Shown here in pieces: positions 9,243 through 18,713 of a stretch of 64,000 nt of DNA. The first letter of the stretch is position 1, and each line of letters opens with the position of its first letter. Where the stretch lies: the NCBI RefSeq assembly GCF_014831675.1, contig NZ_VJXY01000014.1, positions 1 through 64,000 of the forward strand, in the 5' to 3' direction. This DNA comes from Komarekiella delphini-convector SJRDD-AB1 (GTDB lineage Bacteria; Cyanobacteriota; Cyanobacteriia; Cyanobacteriales; Nostocaceae). Made by a program: the position numbers and the translations under genes. The notes under the pieces were generated by a model. That model did no database searches. It saw nothing but the letters and a program-made list of their open reading frames with translations, and was not told where the DNA came from.

Positions 9243-10499
9243 ATGAAGGTTAGCTTGCAGCCTGCCTTGAATGATGGTAATTTAGATGCGAATCAACTGA
9301 GCAGTCAACGTCAGTTGGGAATTTCGATTTCTGCGATCGCCGAAACTCTAGATCGCAAAGCCCCGCTAAATTTATGCTTAATTCTTGACCATAGTGGTTC
9401 GATGAATGGGCGATCGCTAGAAAACGTCAAAAAAGCAGCGACTCGTCTAGTTGATCGACTCAAGAGCGGTGATCGCCTCAGTGTTGTAGCTTTTGATCAC
9501 CGTGCCAAAGTCTTAGTACCCAATCAAAGCATCGAAGACCCAGAACACATCAAAAAGCAAATCAACCGCTTAACTGCCGATGGTGGAACTGCGATCGATG
9601 AAGGGTTACGCTTGGGTATTGAAGAGTTAGCGAAGGGAAAAAAAGACACTGTTTCCCAGGCATTTCTTTTAACTGATGGGGAAAATGAACACGGTGATAA
9701 TAATCGCTGTTTGAAATTTGCCCAATTGGCTGCTAGCTATAATTTGACATTGAACACCTTGGGATTTGGTAACAATTGGAACCAAGATGTTTTAGAAAAG
9801 ATTGCTGATGCAGGCTTAGGTACTTTGTCTTATATTCAACAACCTGATCAAGCAATCGAAGAATTTAGTCGCCTATTCAGCCGGATGCAAACGGTGGGAT
9901 TGACTAATGCTTATCTGCTATTCTCTCTCATGCCCAATGTTCGGCTGGCAGAACTCAAACCCATCGCCCAAGTTGCTCCAGACACAATTGAGTTACCAGT
10001 GCAACAAGAAGCAGATGGACGCTTTGCTGTGCGCTTGGGAGATTTGATGAAAGATGTAGAACGGGTAATTTTAGCTAATATTTATCTGGGACAATTACCA
10101 ACAGGTAGACAAGCGATCGCTAATATGCAAGTCCGCTACGATGACCCAGCGGAAAATCAGGTAAGTCTATTTACGCCAAATATTACAGTTTATGCAAATG
10201 TAGTTGAGCGTTACCAACCAGATCTCAATCCCCAAGTGCAACAGTCTATTTTGGCATTAGCCAAGTATCGACAAACCCAGTTAGCCGAGGCGAAATTGCA
10301 ACAAGGCGATCGCACCGGTGCAGCCACAATGTTGCAAACAGCTGCCAAAACAGCTCTGCAAATGGGAGATACAGGTGCAGCAACAGTGTTGCAAACTTCT
10401 GCCACACAGTTACAATCTGGTGGAGATTTATCCGATAGCGATCGCAAAAAAACTCGGATTGTCTCAAAAACTGTGTTGCAAGATACCCCTCCTAAATGA
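9243..10499 (+). CDS. von Willebrand factor A domain protein, first of a tandem pair
   Basis: 418 residues, cytosolic by appearance (no signal peptide). The vWA domain spans about residues 40-220, with the MIDAS metal motif D49-H-S51-G-S53, the TAIDEGL threonine loop and LTDGEN aspartate. Next is an Ig-like beta region (about 225-320), then a helical C-terminus with a repeated pattern (GAATMLQTAAKTALQMGDTGAATVLQTSATQL, two related halves). MIDAS domains bind a partner through a divalent metal. The stop overlaps the start of the next gene by 4 bp, so translation is probably coupled. RBS candidate: ggatagga upstream of ATG 9243. Confidence 0.88.
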   Translation: MKVSLQPALNDGNLDANQLSSQRQLGISISAIAETLDRKAPLNLCLILDHSGSMNGRSLENVKKAATRLVDRLKSGDRLSVVAFDHRAKVLVPNQSIEDPEHIKKQINRLTADGGTAIDEGLRLGIEELAKGKKDTVSQAFLLTDGENEHGDNNRCLKFAQLAASYNLTLNTLGFGNNWNQDVLEKIADAGLGTLSYIQQPDQAIEEFSRLFSRMQTVGLTNAYLLFSLMPNVRLAELKPIAQVAPDTIELPVQQEADGRFAVRLGDLMKDVERVILANIYLGQLPTGRQAIANMQVRYDDPAENQVSLFTPNITVYANVVERYQPDLNPQVQQSILALAKYRQTQLAEAKLQQGDRTGAATMLQTAAKTALQMGDTGAATVLQTSATQLQSGGDLSDSDRKKTRIVSKTVLQDTPPK

Positions 10500-11776
10500 A
10501 AGTTAAATTGCTATCGGCGCTAAATGATACGAATGTTGATGTAACTCAAGCGAGTAGCCAGCGTCAACTGGCAATTTCGATTTCGGCCATCGCTAGTGAA
10601 TTTGACCAAAATCTGCCACTCAACCTCTGCTTAATTCTGGATAAGAGTGGTTCCATGCATGGACAACCAATTAAAACTGTAATCCAGGCGGTGGAAGGAT
10701 TAATAGATCGGTTGAAAATAGGCGATCGCATCTCAGTTGTCGCTTTTGCTGGTTCTACTGAAGTTATTATCCCTAACCAAATTGTTCTAGACCCGGAAGA
10801 CATCAAATCTCAAATAAAAAGCAAACTGACTGCGAGTGGCGGCACAGTAATTGCTGATGGTTTGGCGTTAGGGATCACAGAACTGATGAAGGGGACAAAG
10901 GGCAATGTTTCCCAGGCATTTCTCCTAACTGATGGTCATGGTGAAAGCAGTTTGCGGATTTGGAAATGGGAGATTGGAGGGGATGATCACAAGCGTTGCT
11001 TAGAACTTGCCCAAAAGGCTGCTAAGCTCAACCTAACCATCAACACTCTGGGATTTGGCAATAGTTGGAATCAGGATTTATTAGAAAAAATTGCCGATGT
11101 GAGTGGTGGTACTTTAGCCCACATTGAGCGTCCTGAACAAGCAGTTGAACAGTTCAGCCGTTTATTTAAACGCATTCAGTCTGTTGGGCTAACCAATGCC
11201 TACCTGTTACTGTCTCTAGTGCCGAATGTCCGACTAGCGGAACTCAAACCCATCGCCCAAGTTGCTCCAGACACAATTGAGTTACCAGTGCAACAAGAAG
11301 CTGATGGAGGCTTTGCCGTGCGCTTGGGAGATTTGATGAAGGATATGAAACGGGTAGTTTTGGCTAATATTTATCTGGGACAGTTACCAGAAGGTAAACA
11401 GGTGATTGGGCATCTGCAAATTCGCTATGATGACCCAGCAGAAAACAAACAAGGCATACTTTCCCCGATTATGCCAGTGTATGCGAATGTGGTTCGGGTT
11501 TATCAACCTGCTGCCGATCCCCAAGTGCAACAGTCTATTTTGACATTAGCCAAGTATCGGCAAACCCAGCTAGCCGAGGCGAAATTACAACAAGGCGATC
11601 GCACTGGCGCTGCAACATTACTGCAAACAGCCGCCAAAACTGCTCTACAAATAGGAGATACAAGCGCAGCCACAGTATTGCAAACTTCTGCCACTCGGCT
11701 GCAAGCTGGTGAAGAACTTTCAGAAGGCGATCGCAAAAAAACTAGAATTGTATCAAAAACAGTTTTACAGGAATAG
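10496..11776 (+). CDS. von Willebrand factor A domain protein, second of a tandem pair
   Basis: 426 residues, a clear paralogue of the preceding gene over its whole length: vWA with MIDAS D49-K-S51-G-S53, the same beta-rich middle (ELKPIAQVAPDTIELPVQQE is identical in both) and the same repeated helical C-terminus. It differs in a loop insertion near residues 155-165 (GESSLRIWKWEIGGDDH) by the metal-site edge, which may change partner choice. It starts inside the stop of the upstream gene (ATGA overlap). Near-identical DNA blocks in the 3' halves suggest recent duplication or gene conversion. No chaperone AAA+ (MoxR) partner is present nearby. Confidence 0.88.
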   Translation: MKVKLLSALNDTNVDVTQASSQRQLAISISAIASEFDQNLPLNLCLILDKSGSMHGQPIKTVIQAVEGLIDRLKIGDRISVVAFAGSTEVIIPNQIVLDPEDIKSQIKSKLTASGGTVIADGLALGITELMKGTKGNVSQAFLLTDGHGESSLRIWKWEIGGDDHKRCLELAQKAAKLNLTINTLGFGNSWNQDLLEKIADVSGGTLAHIERPEQAVEQFSRLFKRIQSVGLTNAYLLLSLVPNVRLAELKPIAQVAPDTIELPVQQEADGGFAVRLGDLMKDMKRVVLANIYLGQLPEGKQVIGHLQIRYDDPAENKQGILSPIMPVYANVVRVYQPAADPQVQQSILTLAKYRQTQLAEAKLQQGDRTGAATLLQTAAKTALQIGDTSAATVLQTSATRLQAGEELSEGDRKKTRIVSKTVLQE

Positions 11777-11797
11777 CTTTCTAATAATACCTAATTT

Positions 11798-13948
11798 TCA
11801 AAGTTGGTCTGTTGAAGGTTCGTCTATCGAAAATTGATCTATCAAAGATTGATCTATCAAAGATGGTTCTATCAAAGGTTGGTCTATTGTCTGATTTAGC
11901 TTATAGTCAAACAATTTAATTATGCGGTTACTCACTTCTATACCTAATTGGACATCGGGATCTTTGGCGGTATCTATAGCAAAAGTCCCTTTAGAAGTAG
12001 TAACGGTATTGCGTATTATTCTCCCGTCTGGAGTTGTAGGTTTTGCGTCTGTTACTGGTATCTGAGTTACTCCAGAAGATGGGACATGAATCCCGCCGAA
12101 AATACGGCTTGCAGCATTGTCCTCTATTGCTTCCGAAATAGTGTTGTATGGGAAAGCCTGCCCTGGTAAGTCCTGGGAAGGAACTGTGAAAGGTGTGTTG
12201 TCCCCGAAGAAGTTAATCAATACTTGACCTGCTGCCGCGCCGAATGCAGCGTGTCCTGAGTTGTAGTCTGGGAACGGCGGAGTTAAGGGAGTATTAAAGA
12301 AGTTTTCAGGATCTTGATATGATAATAGTGGTAGCCAGTTCAGATCACGAACTACTCCTGACACATCAAGGGGATTGTTTTGGCGGATTGCTTGAATCGG
12401 TCGCAATTGATTGTAGGTGTACTTAGAATCCCACGTCAGAATACCCACATCAGCTTGTGCAAGGTTTAACTGAGCAAACAAAAGAGCGTTCTGAGATAGA
12501 TTATTGCCTTTATTCAAAGAGATTTGTTGTGCATACTGGTTCCACTGACCAGGAGGTCTGAAGGTGTTTGGGCGATCAAGTGCCCAGAAAAGAGCATTTT
12601 TCGTCTGTCCAGAAGTGCGAGTAATTGTAGTAACGCTAGTGTTCCTGAAGGCCCCTACCTGTCGGACAAGATTTTCTGCGTCTACGAACTGTTGGCTACC
12701 AAATTTTAAGGGGCCGGACAGTCCGAACTGTAGCAGTCGAGCTCTAGGATCGGCTGGGTCACGATTGGGTATATTAGGTGAAAAGGGACGAACTGATCCC
12801 CACCCTGGCAATAATGCAGCTGTAAAATCGGGGAAAGTTGGTCGCCATTCACCCGGTATATTTCCTCCCATGTAAGGTATCTGCGCCTGAGCCGAACCGT
12901 CATTGCTCCGCAAGGCTAGTATTTGCTTTGCTACTTCTCTTCCTATAGACCTACCGTTGGTCTTAGCCGTACCGTTCGGTATTGCTGCTAAAGAGGTTAT
13001 TAATTGTTGGTTGAGCAGAGCTTTTATAGCTGTTTTAGCTGCTTGAATTTGTGGTGAATCTTGTGGTGTTGAAACTGTAAATAGATTGGCTAGCGTTGTA
13101 TACGCCGCTTGGATAGCTGCTGCTGGTGCCGACGCGCCGCCCGTAAGCCGAGGATCAGAGGGGCTTATTCTCACAATGTAAGACCGACCGATCCGGTTGA
13201 TCGCGTTTACAGCATCATAGACTGCCAAGTGAACGATCGCTTGATTGCGTGCTGCTATTGGTGGCGGTGTTCCACCTCTAGCTGTAAGAACGCCATTTGC
13301 ATCACGGAAAATTCCTGAGACAAGGATGGAATTCAGAAGCGTTGCATTCCAAACAATCACAGGATCACCAGCATTAACTAACCGATTGACTACTTTACCG
13401 TTTGTAGTCGCTTGAGGGATGGCGGTATCAATTTCAGCAATCAGATGGTAGGCTCCAGGTGCTACAACACTTGGACTACGAAAGTCAGAGCTAGTAAAGT
13501 TTACGGTAACAGTTTGGGATGCACCAGGAGATAAGCTAACACTTGGAAGGCTTTGAGTTCCGAGTAGTTCATCTGTGCCCACCAAAGGGGAATTTGACGT
13601 AGTACCCAAAGTCGCTACTGAAGTGATGACTTTAGGGATACTGAGGGGATTTTTATCGAGGATTGAGTCCGGGGAGACGTATATCTTGAGATTTAAAGCT
13701 CCTTGATAAATTGCCGTACCCCGATTAGTAACAATCAGGTTAAATCGACCTTGTTTAACTGCTTCACCTAATAATGTAGGCCTCTGAAAGTTATTGTTAC
13801 TAAATCTGATTTGGATATCTGGTCTTGACTGGGTTATCTGAGCATAAGCAGCTGGGATAACTGCTGTACCAAGTACAGATGCAGTTACCACGCTTTTTAT
13901 AGAGAACGAAAAAAAGTGGAAGATAGTATTTGTCTGAGAGTTTGCCAT
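11798..13948 (-). CDS. Exported vanadium-dependent haloperoxidase (PAP2 superfamily)
   Basis: 716 residues from ATG 13948 (MANSQTNTIF); a start at 14020 would add 24 residues ahead of the signal peptide. The signal peptide ends near AAYA-Q. A beta-rich CARDB-like domain (about residues 45-205) comes before the catalytic helical domain. Vanadate-binding motifs are visible: NQLRPIQAIR (Lys/Arg-Pro motif 1), PPFPDYNSGHAAF (motif 2) and SRIFGGIHV with the third Arg/His. These enzymes use H2O2 to oxidise chloride or bromide. The extreme C-terminus (LIDQSLIDQFSIDEPSTDQL) is encoded by short tandem repeats (11820-11890) and is probably a recent, disordered extension. Confidence 0.88.
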   Translation of the reverse strand: MANSQTNTIFHFFSFSIKSVVTASVLGTAVIPAAYAQITQSRPDIQIRFSNNNFQRPTLLGEAVKQGRFNLIVTNRGTAIYQGALNLKIYVSPDSILDKNPLSIPKVITSVATLGTTSNSPLVGTDELLGTQSLPSVSLSPGASQTVTVNFTSSDFRSPSVVAPGAYHLIAEIDTAIPQATTNGKVVNRLVNAGDPVIVWNATLLNSILVSGIFRDANGVLTARGGTPPPIAARNQAIVHLAVYDAVNAINRIGRSYIVRISPSDPRLTGGASAPAAAIQAAYTTLANLFTVSTPQDSPQIQAAKTAIKALLNQQLITSLAAIPNGTAKTNGRSIGREVAKQILALRSNDGSAQAQIPYMGGNIPGEWRPTFPDFTAALLPGWGSVRPFSPNIPNRDPADPRARLLQFGLSGPLKFGSQQFVDAENLVRQVGAFRNTSVTTITRTSGQTKNALFWALDRPNTFRPPGQWNQYAQQISLNKGNNLSQNALLFAQLNLAQADVGILTWDSKYTYNQLRPIQAIRQNNPLDVSGVVRDLNWLPLLSYQDPENFFNTPLTPPFPDYNSGHAAFGAAAGQVLINFFGDNTPFTVPSQDLPGQAFPYNTISEAIEDNAASRIFGGIHVPSSGVTQIPVTDAKPTTPDGRIIRNTVTTSKGTFAIDTAKDPDVQLGIEVSNRIIKLFDYKLNQTIDQPLIEPSLIDQSLIDQFSIDEPSTDQL

Positions 13949-14763
13949 GAGTTTGTGTTCTTTTGTTAGAGAAGAATAGATGAAGGATGTCTTTTCGGAT
14001 AAATGGTTGTGTTGCAACAAAAAATTGAGGATTGAGTAAATTACTCAATCCTTGCTATAATTAGCTCTTTGAATGTGGGCATATTTAATATCAAACTTTT
14101 GGTAACATTTCAGCCACAGGCTGTAAGAGAACCAATAATTTGTCTATTAAACTCCAAAAGTTTGCACTGGAAATTAAGCGATCGCATTCGCTAAAATGCC
14201 AAAATTGAGTTAATGACATTACTTTTTCACAGTGCAAACTTTGCCCTTAAGAGACTATCGATAAACAAAATTTGTCTCTCAAATGGCTACTCACCATGAC
14301 TTACGCATTGACAAAAAATATAATTTGTCAATGTGCAAGTCATAAATTGCTATGGGGTAATTCTAAAAACTTGAAACAGGAACTCTACTTGAGCTTTGCT
14401 TTCCTTGAGTTTTTTACGAATCTTGTTTGGTGTACTAATTTTTTTAAGTTTATTAATCACCATTAAGTACAATATGTTTTAAAAATTAAATTAAAGTAAT
14501 TAAAAATTTATGAAAATACTAATATTTAGTTAAAATGAATTTATCTCCAATAACAAATAAAAGTCAACATTTTTTTAAAGTTAAGTGATTTAAATTAATT
14601 GCAGAGGATAAATTTAATTCTATTTTATGAACCAAGGTGATAAGTTGACGAGCCAGTGCATTACAGGGATTCTCCCTATTGTAGCAACTGGTATTTGAAA
14701 AACGAAATCTAATAATTATCTTTCAATGCTGGGTTTCATGCTAATTCGTAATTGGTAAGTGTT
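13949..14763. other. AT-rich spacer between haloperoxidase and VOC genes
   Basis: No convincing gene in about 800 bases. A 64-codon reading at 14272-14466 is unlikely to be real because it runs through a palindrome and has no ribosome site. The spacer contains one large palindrome (next entry) and the divergent promoters of the flanking genes. Confidence 0.5.
14296..14343. repeat. 48-bp near-perfect palindrome
   Basis: Two 20-bp arms (14296-14315 and 14324-14343) are inverted repeats with 18 of 20 matches, separated by 8 AT bases. The arms start ATGACTTACGCA, the same sequence type as the ends of the element at 22752-22974 (ACTTACGCACT). It may be a very short palindromic mobile relic or a deleted element reduced to its termini. 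Confidence 0.75.
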
Positions 14764-15150
14764 ATGAAAACTACTGGTATTCATCATGTAGCTATAATTT
14801 GTTCTGATTATCAACGCTCAAAAATATTTTATGTAGAAGTTTTAGGCTTTTCGATTATTCAAGAGACTTTTCGAGCCGAGAGAAATTCTTACAAATTAGA
14901 TTTACGAGTCGGAGAAAATGCTCAAATAGAGTTATTCTCTTTCCCAAATCCTCCGCAACGATCTAGTAGTCCAGAAGCTTGCGGTTTAAGACATCTTGCT
15001 TTTCAAGTTGATGATATAGAGCAAACCGTTGATTACTTAAACTCGAAAGGGTTAGAGGTAGAAACTATTAGAATTGACGAAATTACAGGTAAGAAATTTA
15101 CTTTTTTTAAAGATCCAGATAATTTACCGTTAGAGATTTATGAGAATTAG
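14764..15150 (+). CDS. VOC family protein (glyoxalase I-like, YaeR/GloA2 type)
   Basis: 128 residues from ATG 14764; the TTG 12 bp upstream is a weaker start. Two beta-alpha-beta-beta-beta halves are recognisable: IHHVAIICSDYQRSKIFYVE with metal ligand His, ELFSFPNPP with Glu, LRHLAFQVDDIEQTVDYL with His and PLEIYEN with the last Glu. This matches the four-ligand pattern of vicinal oxygen chelate enzymes, and the small YaeR-like subgroup in particular. The reaction is unknown; glyoxalase activity has not been shown for this subgroup. It is monocistronic, with about 70 bp to the next gene. Confidence 0.9.
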   Translation: MKTTGIHHVAIICSDYQRSKIFYVEVLGFSIIQETFRAERNSYKLDLRVGENAQIELFSFPNPPQRSSSPEACGLRHLAFQVDDIEQTVDYLNSKGLEVETIRIDEITGKKFTFFKDPDNLPLEIYEN

Positions 15151-15222
15151 AATATATAAATGTTTGTATTAAATAATTTCCGATAACTAGCAAATCAGCA
15201 AGTTATTTGGTAGAATTTCCAA

Positions 15223-16050
15223 ATGTTTGACAATATCTGTAAATTTTTAGCTGAAAATTTCTCCAGTGATTTCGCCACTTGGTTATTAGGTGAACCCATT
15301 ACTTTAACCGAACTAAGTCCAAAAGAATTATCTATCGAGCCTATTCGCGCTGATGCTCTAATTCTGCTACAGTCGGAGCAAAACATCTTACATTTGGAAT
15401 TTCAAACTCAAGTCGATGCAGAAATTCCTTTTCGGATGATTGACTATCGATTGCGAGTATATCGCCGTTTTCCAGACAAAGCAATGCATCAAGTTGTAAT
15501 TTATCTTAAGCAGACAAATTCAGATTTAGTGCAACAAAATACATTTACAATTCCTGGAACACGCCATAAATTTGCAGTTATTAGACTTTGGGAACAACCA
15601 ACCGAAGTATTTCTGAGAACACCTGGACTTTTACCTCTGGCGGTGCTGAGTAGTACAATTGATTCAGAAGCTATACTCAACGAAGTGGCACGGGAAATTA
15701 ACGGTATTACAGAATCAAGAACTCAAAGTAATATTGCTGCTTCCACGGCGATTTTAGCTGGTTTAGTATTAGATAAAGAGGTTATCAGACGAGTTTTGAG
15801 GTCAGACATTATGCGCGAGTCAGTAATTTATCAAGATATTTTACAAGAAGGCAAAGCTGAAGGCAAAGCTGAAGGCAAAGCTGAAGGGAAGGCTGAAGGC
15901 AAAGCCGAAGGCAAAGCTGAAGCTTTACTTGAAGTTGCAAGCAATCTATTCAATATTGGTATGCCATTAGAACAGATAGCAAGATTGACAGGGTTATCAA
16001 TTGAGCAGTTACAGTATTTGCAGGTAAATGAGTCTGGTGAGTCCAAATAA
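15223..16050 (+). CDS. Rpn family recombination-promoting nuclease / putative transposase
   Basis: 275 residues with the PD-(D/E)XK nuclease core in the N-terminal half: RADALIL supplies the Asp, LHLEFQTQ the E-x-Q. Then come ATPGLLPLAVLSS-like text (RTPGLLPLAVLSSTIDSEA) and a helical C-terminal part typical of cyanobacterial DUF4351/Rpn proteins. Rpn proteins promote RecA-independent recombination; cyanobacterial genomes carry many copies. A segment at 15846-15920 consists of six tandem 12-bp units encoding GKAE repeats, an expandable charged helix before the last 45 residues. A strong bidirectional terminator follows. Confidence 0.88.
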   Translation: MFDNICKFLAENFSSDFATWLLGEPITLTELSPKELSIEPIRADALILLQSEQNILHLEFQTQVDAEIPFRMIDYRLRVYRRFPDKAMHQVVIYLKQTNSDLVQQNTFTIPGTRHKFAVIRLWEQPTEVFLRTPGLLPLAVLSSTIDSEAILNEVAREINGITESRTQSNIAASTAILAGLVLDKEVIRRVLRSDIMRESVIYQDILQEGKAEGKAEGKAEGKAEGKAEGKAEALLEVASNLFNIGMPLEQIARLTGLSIEQLQYLQVNESGESK

Positions 16051-16052
16051 AT

Positions 16053-16079
16053 AATCGGTGCAGTCAACCTGCACCGATT
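16053..16079. terminator. Hairpin terminator between convergent genes
   Basis: AATCGGTGCAG (16053-16063) and CTGCACCGATT (16069-16079) form a perfect 11-bp stem with a 5-base loop, located just after the Rpn stop and about 35 bp after the stop of the convergent PIN-TRAM gene. AT-rich flanks on both sides fit a bidirectional terminator. Confidence 0.8.
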
Positions 16080-16114
16080 TGATAATTTATCTTTAATTGC
16101 ACCGGACATCCTTC

Positions 16115-17191
16115 TCACGCCAATGCTGAAGCTTGGGGCTTGGCAAAAATCATTCTTCCTGCTGTAGTTTGTAAAGCACTCGTGACTACTACTCGTAATT
16201 CACCACCCACGTAACTACTACCTTCCTCAACAACAACCATTGTGCCGTCATCTAGGTAGCCAATACCTTGACTTGGTTCTTTGCCTTCCTTGAGAATTTT
16301 AAGATCAAGGTTGTCACCAGGTAAATAGCTGGGACGGACGGCGTTGACTAAATCATTAACATTCAAAACAGGCACTTTTTGAACGCTAGCAACTTTAGAT
16401 AAGTTGTAGTCATTGGTTAGCAGTGTGCCACTAATTTCTTGAGCGAAGCGCACTAACTTGGCATCCACTGTGGGAATATCGTCGTAGTCAACTGCGTTGA
16501 TCAGGATGCGATCGGGGTAAGTTTCCCTAATTCGGTTGAGAATCTCTAGCCCTCGTCGTCCCCGCACCCGCTTTTGGTCTTTACTAGCATCGGCTACTTG
16601 TTGCAGTTCTTGCAAAACGAACTGAGGCACAATAATTTGCCCTTCCAGAAAGCCTGTTTCTAACAGTGCTTCAATACGACCATCAATAATACAGCTAGTA
16701 TCTAAAACTTTGGTATTAGCAGGTTTTAGTGTCCCTTCCACTACCATCGTTTCCACCGTATTGGGATTAATGAACCGCAATAAGCCGCGTCCGTGAGTAT
16801 CTGCCAAATTCATGCCAGTGACGGCAAGTATAATACTACCGACGACTGCCACCAGCGGCTTAATAAATCCAAAATCCGCCGGTATAGGTAGCAAAAATAA
16901 CGGTGCTAGCATTAAGTTAGCTAACAATAGCCCAATCACCAAACCAATGGCACGAGTTAAGATCATTTCAAGTGGCATTTCTCGGACTTGTGCCTCTAAA
17001 CGACGATATGTCGTCTGGAAACTCAGCCCGATCGCACCGCCAATTATAGCGGCAAAAACAGCAACAATTAAACGTAAAGCTTCGAGATTCGTCACCCGGT
17101 CTAGGGTTCCATTAGGTAGCAGTTCAATGCTGTAGAACCCTATTCCCGACGCTGCTAGGATAAATGAGAAAATAATAATGGCGTCAAGCAT
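16115..17191 (-). CDS. Membrane-anchored PIN-TRAM domain protein (YacL-like)
   Basis: 358 residues from ATG 17191, chosen because AGGA lies at good distance; a TTG at 17212 would add seven residues. The N-terminus has four hydrophobic segments (about 1-20, 35-55, 75-100, 110-130). A PIN nuclease domain follows, with acidic residues in LDTSCIIDGR, near LVRFAQE and in LLTNDYNLSKVA. A C-terminal TRAM RNA-binding domain (LKEGKEPSQGIGYLDDGTMVVVE) closes the protein. Bacillus YacL shares this architecture. A membrane-attached ribonuclease role is the family inference; no substrate is known to me. Confidence 0.9.
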   Translation of the reverse strand: MLDAIIIFSFILAASGIGFYSIELLPNGTLDRVTNLEALRLIVAVFAAIIGGAIGLSFQTTYRRLEAQVREMPLEMILTRAIGLVIGLLLANLMLAPLFLLPIPADFGFIKPLVAVVGSIILAVTGMNLADTHGRGLLRFINPNTVETMVVEGTLKPANTKVLDTSCIIDGRIEALLETGFLEGQIIVPQFVLQELQQVADASKDQKRVRGRRGLEILNRIRETYPDRILINAVDYDDIPTVDAKLVRFAQEISGTLLTNDYNLSKVASVQKVPVLNVNDLVNAVRPSYLPGDNLDLKILKEGKEPSQGIGYLDDGTMVVVEEGSSYVGGELRVVVTSALQTTAGRMIFAKPQASALA

Positions 17192-17446
17192 GGTTGTCTT
17201 GTTTTCCTGCAACTGTGTTAACCGATAGAGTCAAGTATTTTTTATCTCATCGGTAAGATAGATTAATGAATTCAATATTGACTTACACTAAGGGTTTAGG
17301 CAGGCAATATCTGCAATCATTATAACTAAAGAGTTTTATCTTAATATTTTTCATTGTTTTGTTGTAAAACGATAAAAACTCGTAAACAAACTATTTATTT
17401 TCATTGTTTGTAATTAGCAATTGGGTTAATTTAATTCTTCCTCAAA

Positions 17447-18628
17447 ATGAGTCAAAAAGTTAGTGTTTCTAGTATTGCAAGTTCTGCTTATGTACATATT
17501 CCCTTTTGCAGACGGCGGTGCTTTTATTGTGATTTTCCTGTGTCTGTTATGGGCGATCGCTTGCGAGGTGAAACATCTGGTACGATTTCCCAATATGTTG
17601 AGGTACTGTGTCAAGAAATTGCCATTACACCTGCTTTTGGTCAACCCTTAAAGACAATTTTCTTTGGTGGTGGTACTCCTTCGTTGCTATCAATAGAGCA
17701 GTTGCAACGTATATTGGGAGCACTTGAGGAGCGTTTTGGCGTTGCTCCTGCGGCAGAAATTTCAATGGAAATCGACCCAGGCACATTTGATTTAGCACAT
17801 ATAGCAGGCTATCGTAACTTAGGTGTGAACCGGGTAAGCTTGGGTGTACAAGCGTTTCAGGAAGAATTATTGCAAGTTGCGGGGCGATCGCACTCGGTTG
17901 ATAATGTTTTTGCAGCTGTGGAATTAATCCGCCAAGTTGAGATTCCCGAATTCAGTTTAGACTTGATTTCTGGTTTGCCGCATCAGTCTTTAGATCAATG
18001 GCAGAATTCTCTAGAAAAAGCGGTAGCATTAGCACCAACTCACATATCTATATATGACCTTACCATTGAACCAGGGACAGCGTTTGGTCGTTACTACCAA
18101 CCTGGTGACAATCCTCTACCAACGGATGAAACCACAGTCAAAATGTACCAGATGGCGCAGCAAGTTTTGACTAGTGCAGGTTATGAGCATTATGAAATTT
18201 CTAATTATGCCCAGCCTGGCCATCAGTGTCGGCATAATCGGGTTTATTGGGAAAATCGCCCTTATTATGGCTTTGGTATGGGTGCGGCGAGTTATGTAGA
18301 GGGAAAACGCTTTACTCGTCCGCGTAAGACTAAGGAGTATTACCAATGGGTGCAAGCTGGTGGTGTGATTGATTGTGAAGTAACTCCTCCAGAGGAAGTA
18401 TTGTTAGAAACTTTAATGTTGGGGTTGCGTTTAGCGGAAGGTGTGAGTTTGGCGATGTTAGCAGAAAAGTTTGGGGAAGACAAGGTAGAGGAGATTTGCA
18501 AGTGTTTGCAACCTTATTTTGATCAGAGTTGGGTGGAAGTTGTTGGGGGAAGGTTGCGTTTGAGTGATCCCCAAGGGTTTTTGTTTTCTAATGTAGTGTT
18601 GGCGGAGTTATTTGAGAAGTTGGGGTGA
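17447..18628 (+). CDS. hemW: Radical SAM heme chaperone HemW (formerly HemN-like)
   Basis: 393 residues. The radical-SAM cluster motif CRRRCFYCDF (C-x3-C-x2-C) follows AYVHIPF, as in the CPO-like family. Also present are FFGGGTPS (the SAM-binding GGE-like motif), RVSLGVQAF and the C-terminal HemN domain. HemW differs from true oxygen-independent coproporphyrinogen oxidase by lacking the N-terminal extension with the extra cysteine, and it inserts heme into membrane-bound acceptors. This protein starts almost directly at the core, so HemW is favoured. Start ATG 17447; divergent from the PIN-TRAM gene over about 250 AT-rich bases. Confidence 0.92.
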   Translation: MSQKVSVSSIASSAYVHIPFCRRRCFYCDFPVSVMGDRLRGETSGTISQYVEVLCQEIAITPAFGQPLKTIFFGGGTPSLLSIEQLQRILGALEERFGVAPAAEISMEIDPGTFDLAHIAGYRNLGVNRVSLGVQAFQEELLQVAGRSHSVDNVFAAVELIRQVEIPEFSLDLISGLPHQSLDQWQNSLEKAVALAPTHISIYDLTIEPGTAFGRYYQPGDNPLPTDETTVKMYQMAQQVLTSAGYEHYEISNYAQPGHQCRHNRVYWENRPYYGFGMGAASYVEGKRFTRPRKTKEYYQWVQAGGVIDCEVTPPEEVLLETLMLGLRLAEGVSLAMLAEKFGEDKVEEICKCLQPYFDQSWVEVVGGRLRLSDPQGFLFSNVVLAELFEKLG

Positions 18629-18713
18629 CGAATTGCAGTACAACAAGAAATTGAAAAGCATCGGCAGCGGATATAGCTAATAGATTCACTTTATAGTCAA
18701 GGCAGCATTAAAT

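Noticed and set aside
14272-14466. 64-codon open reading in the haloperoxidase-VOC spacer
   Set aside because: Runs through the 48-bp palindrome, lacks a ribosome site and resembles no protein.
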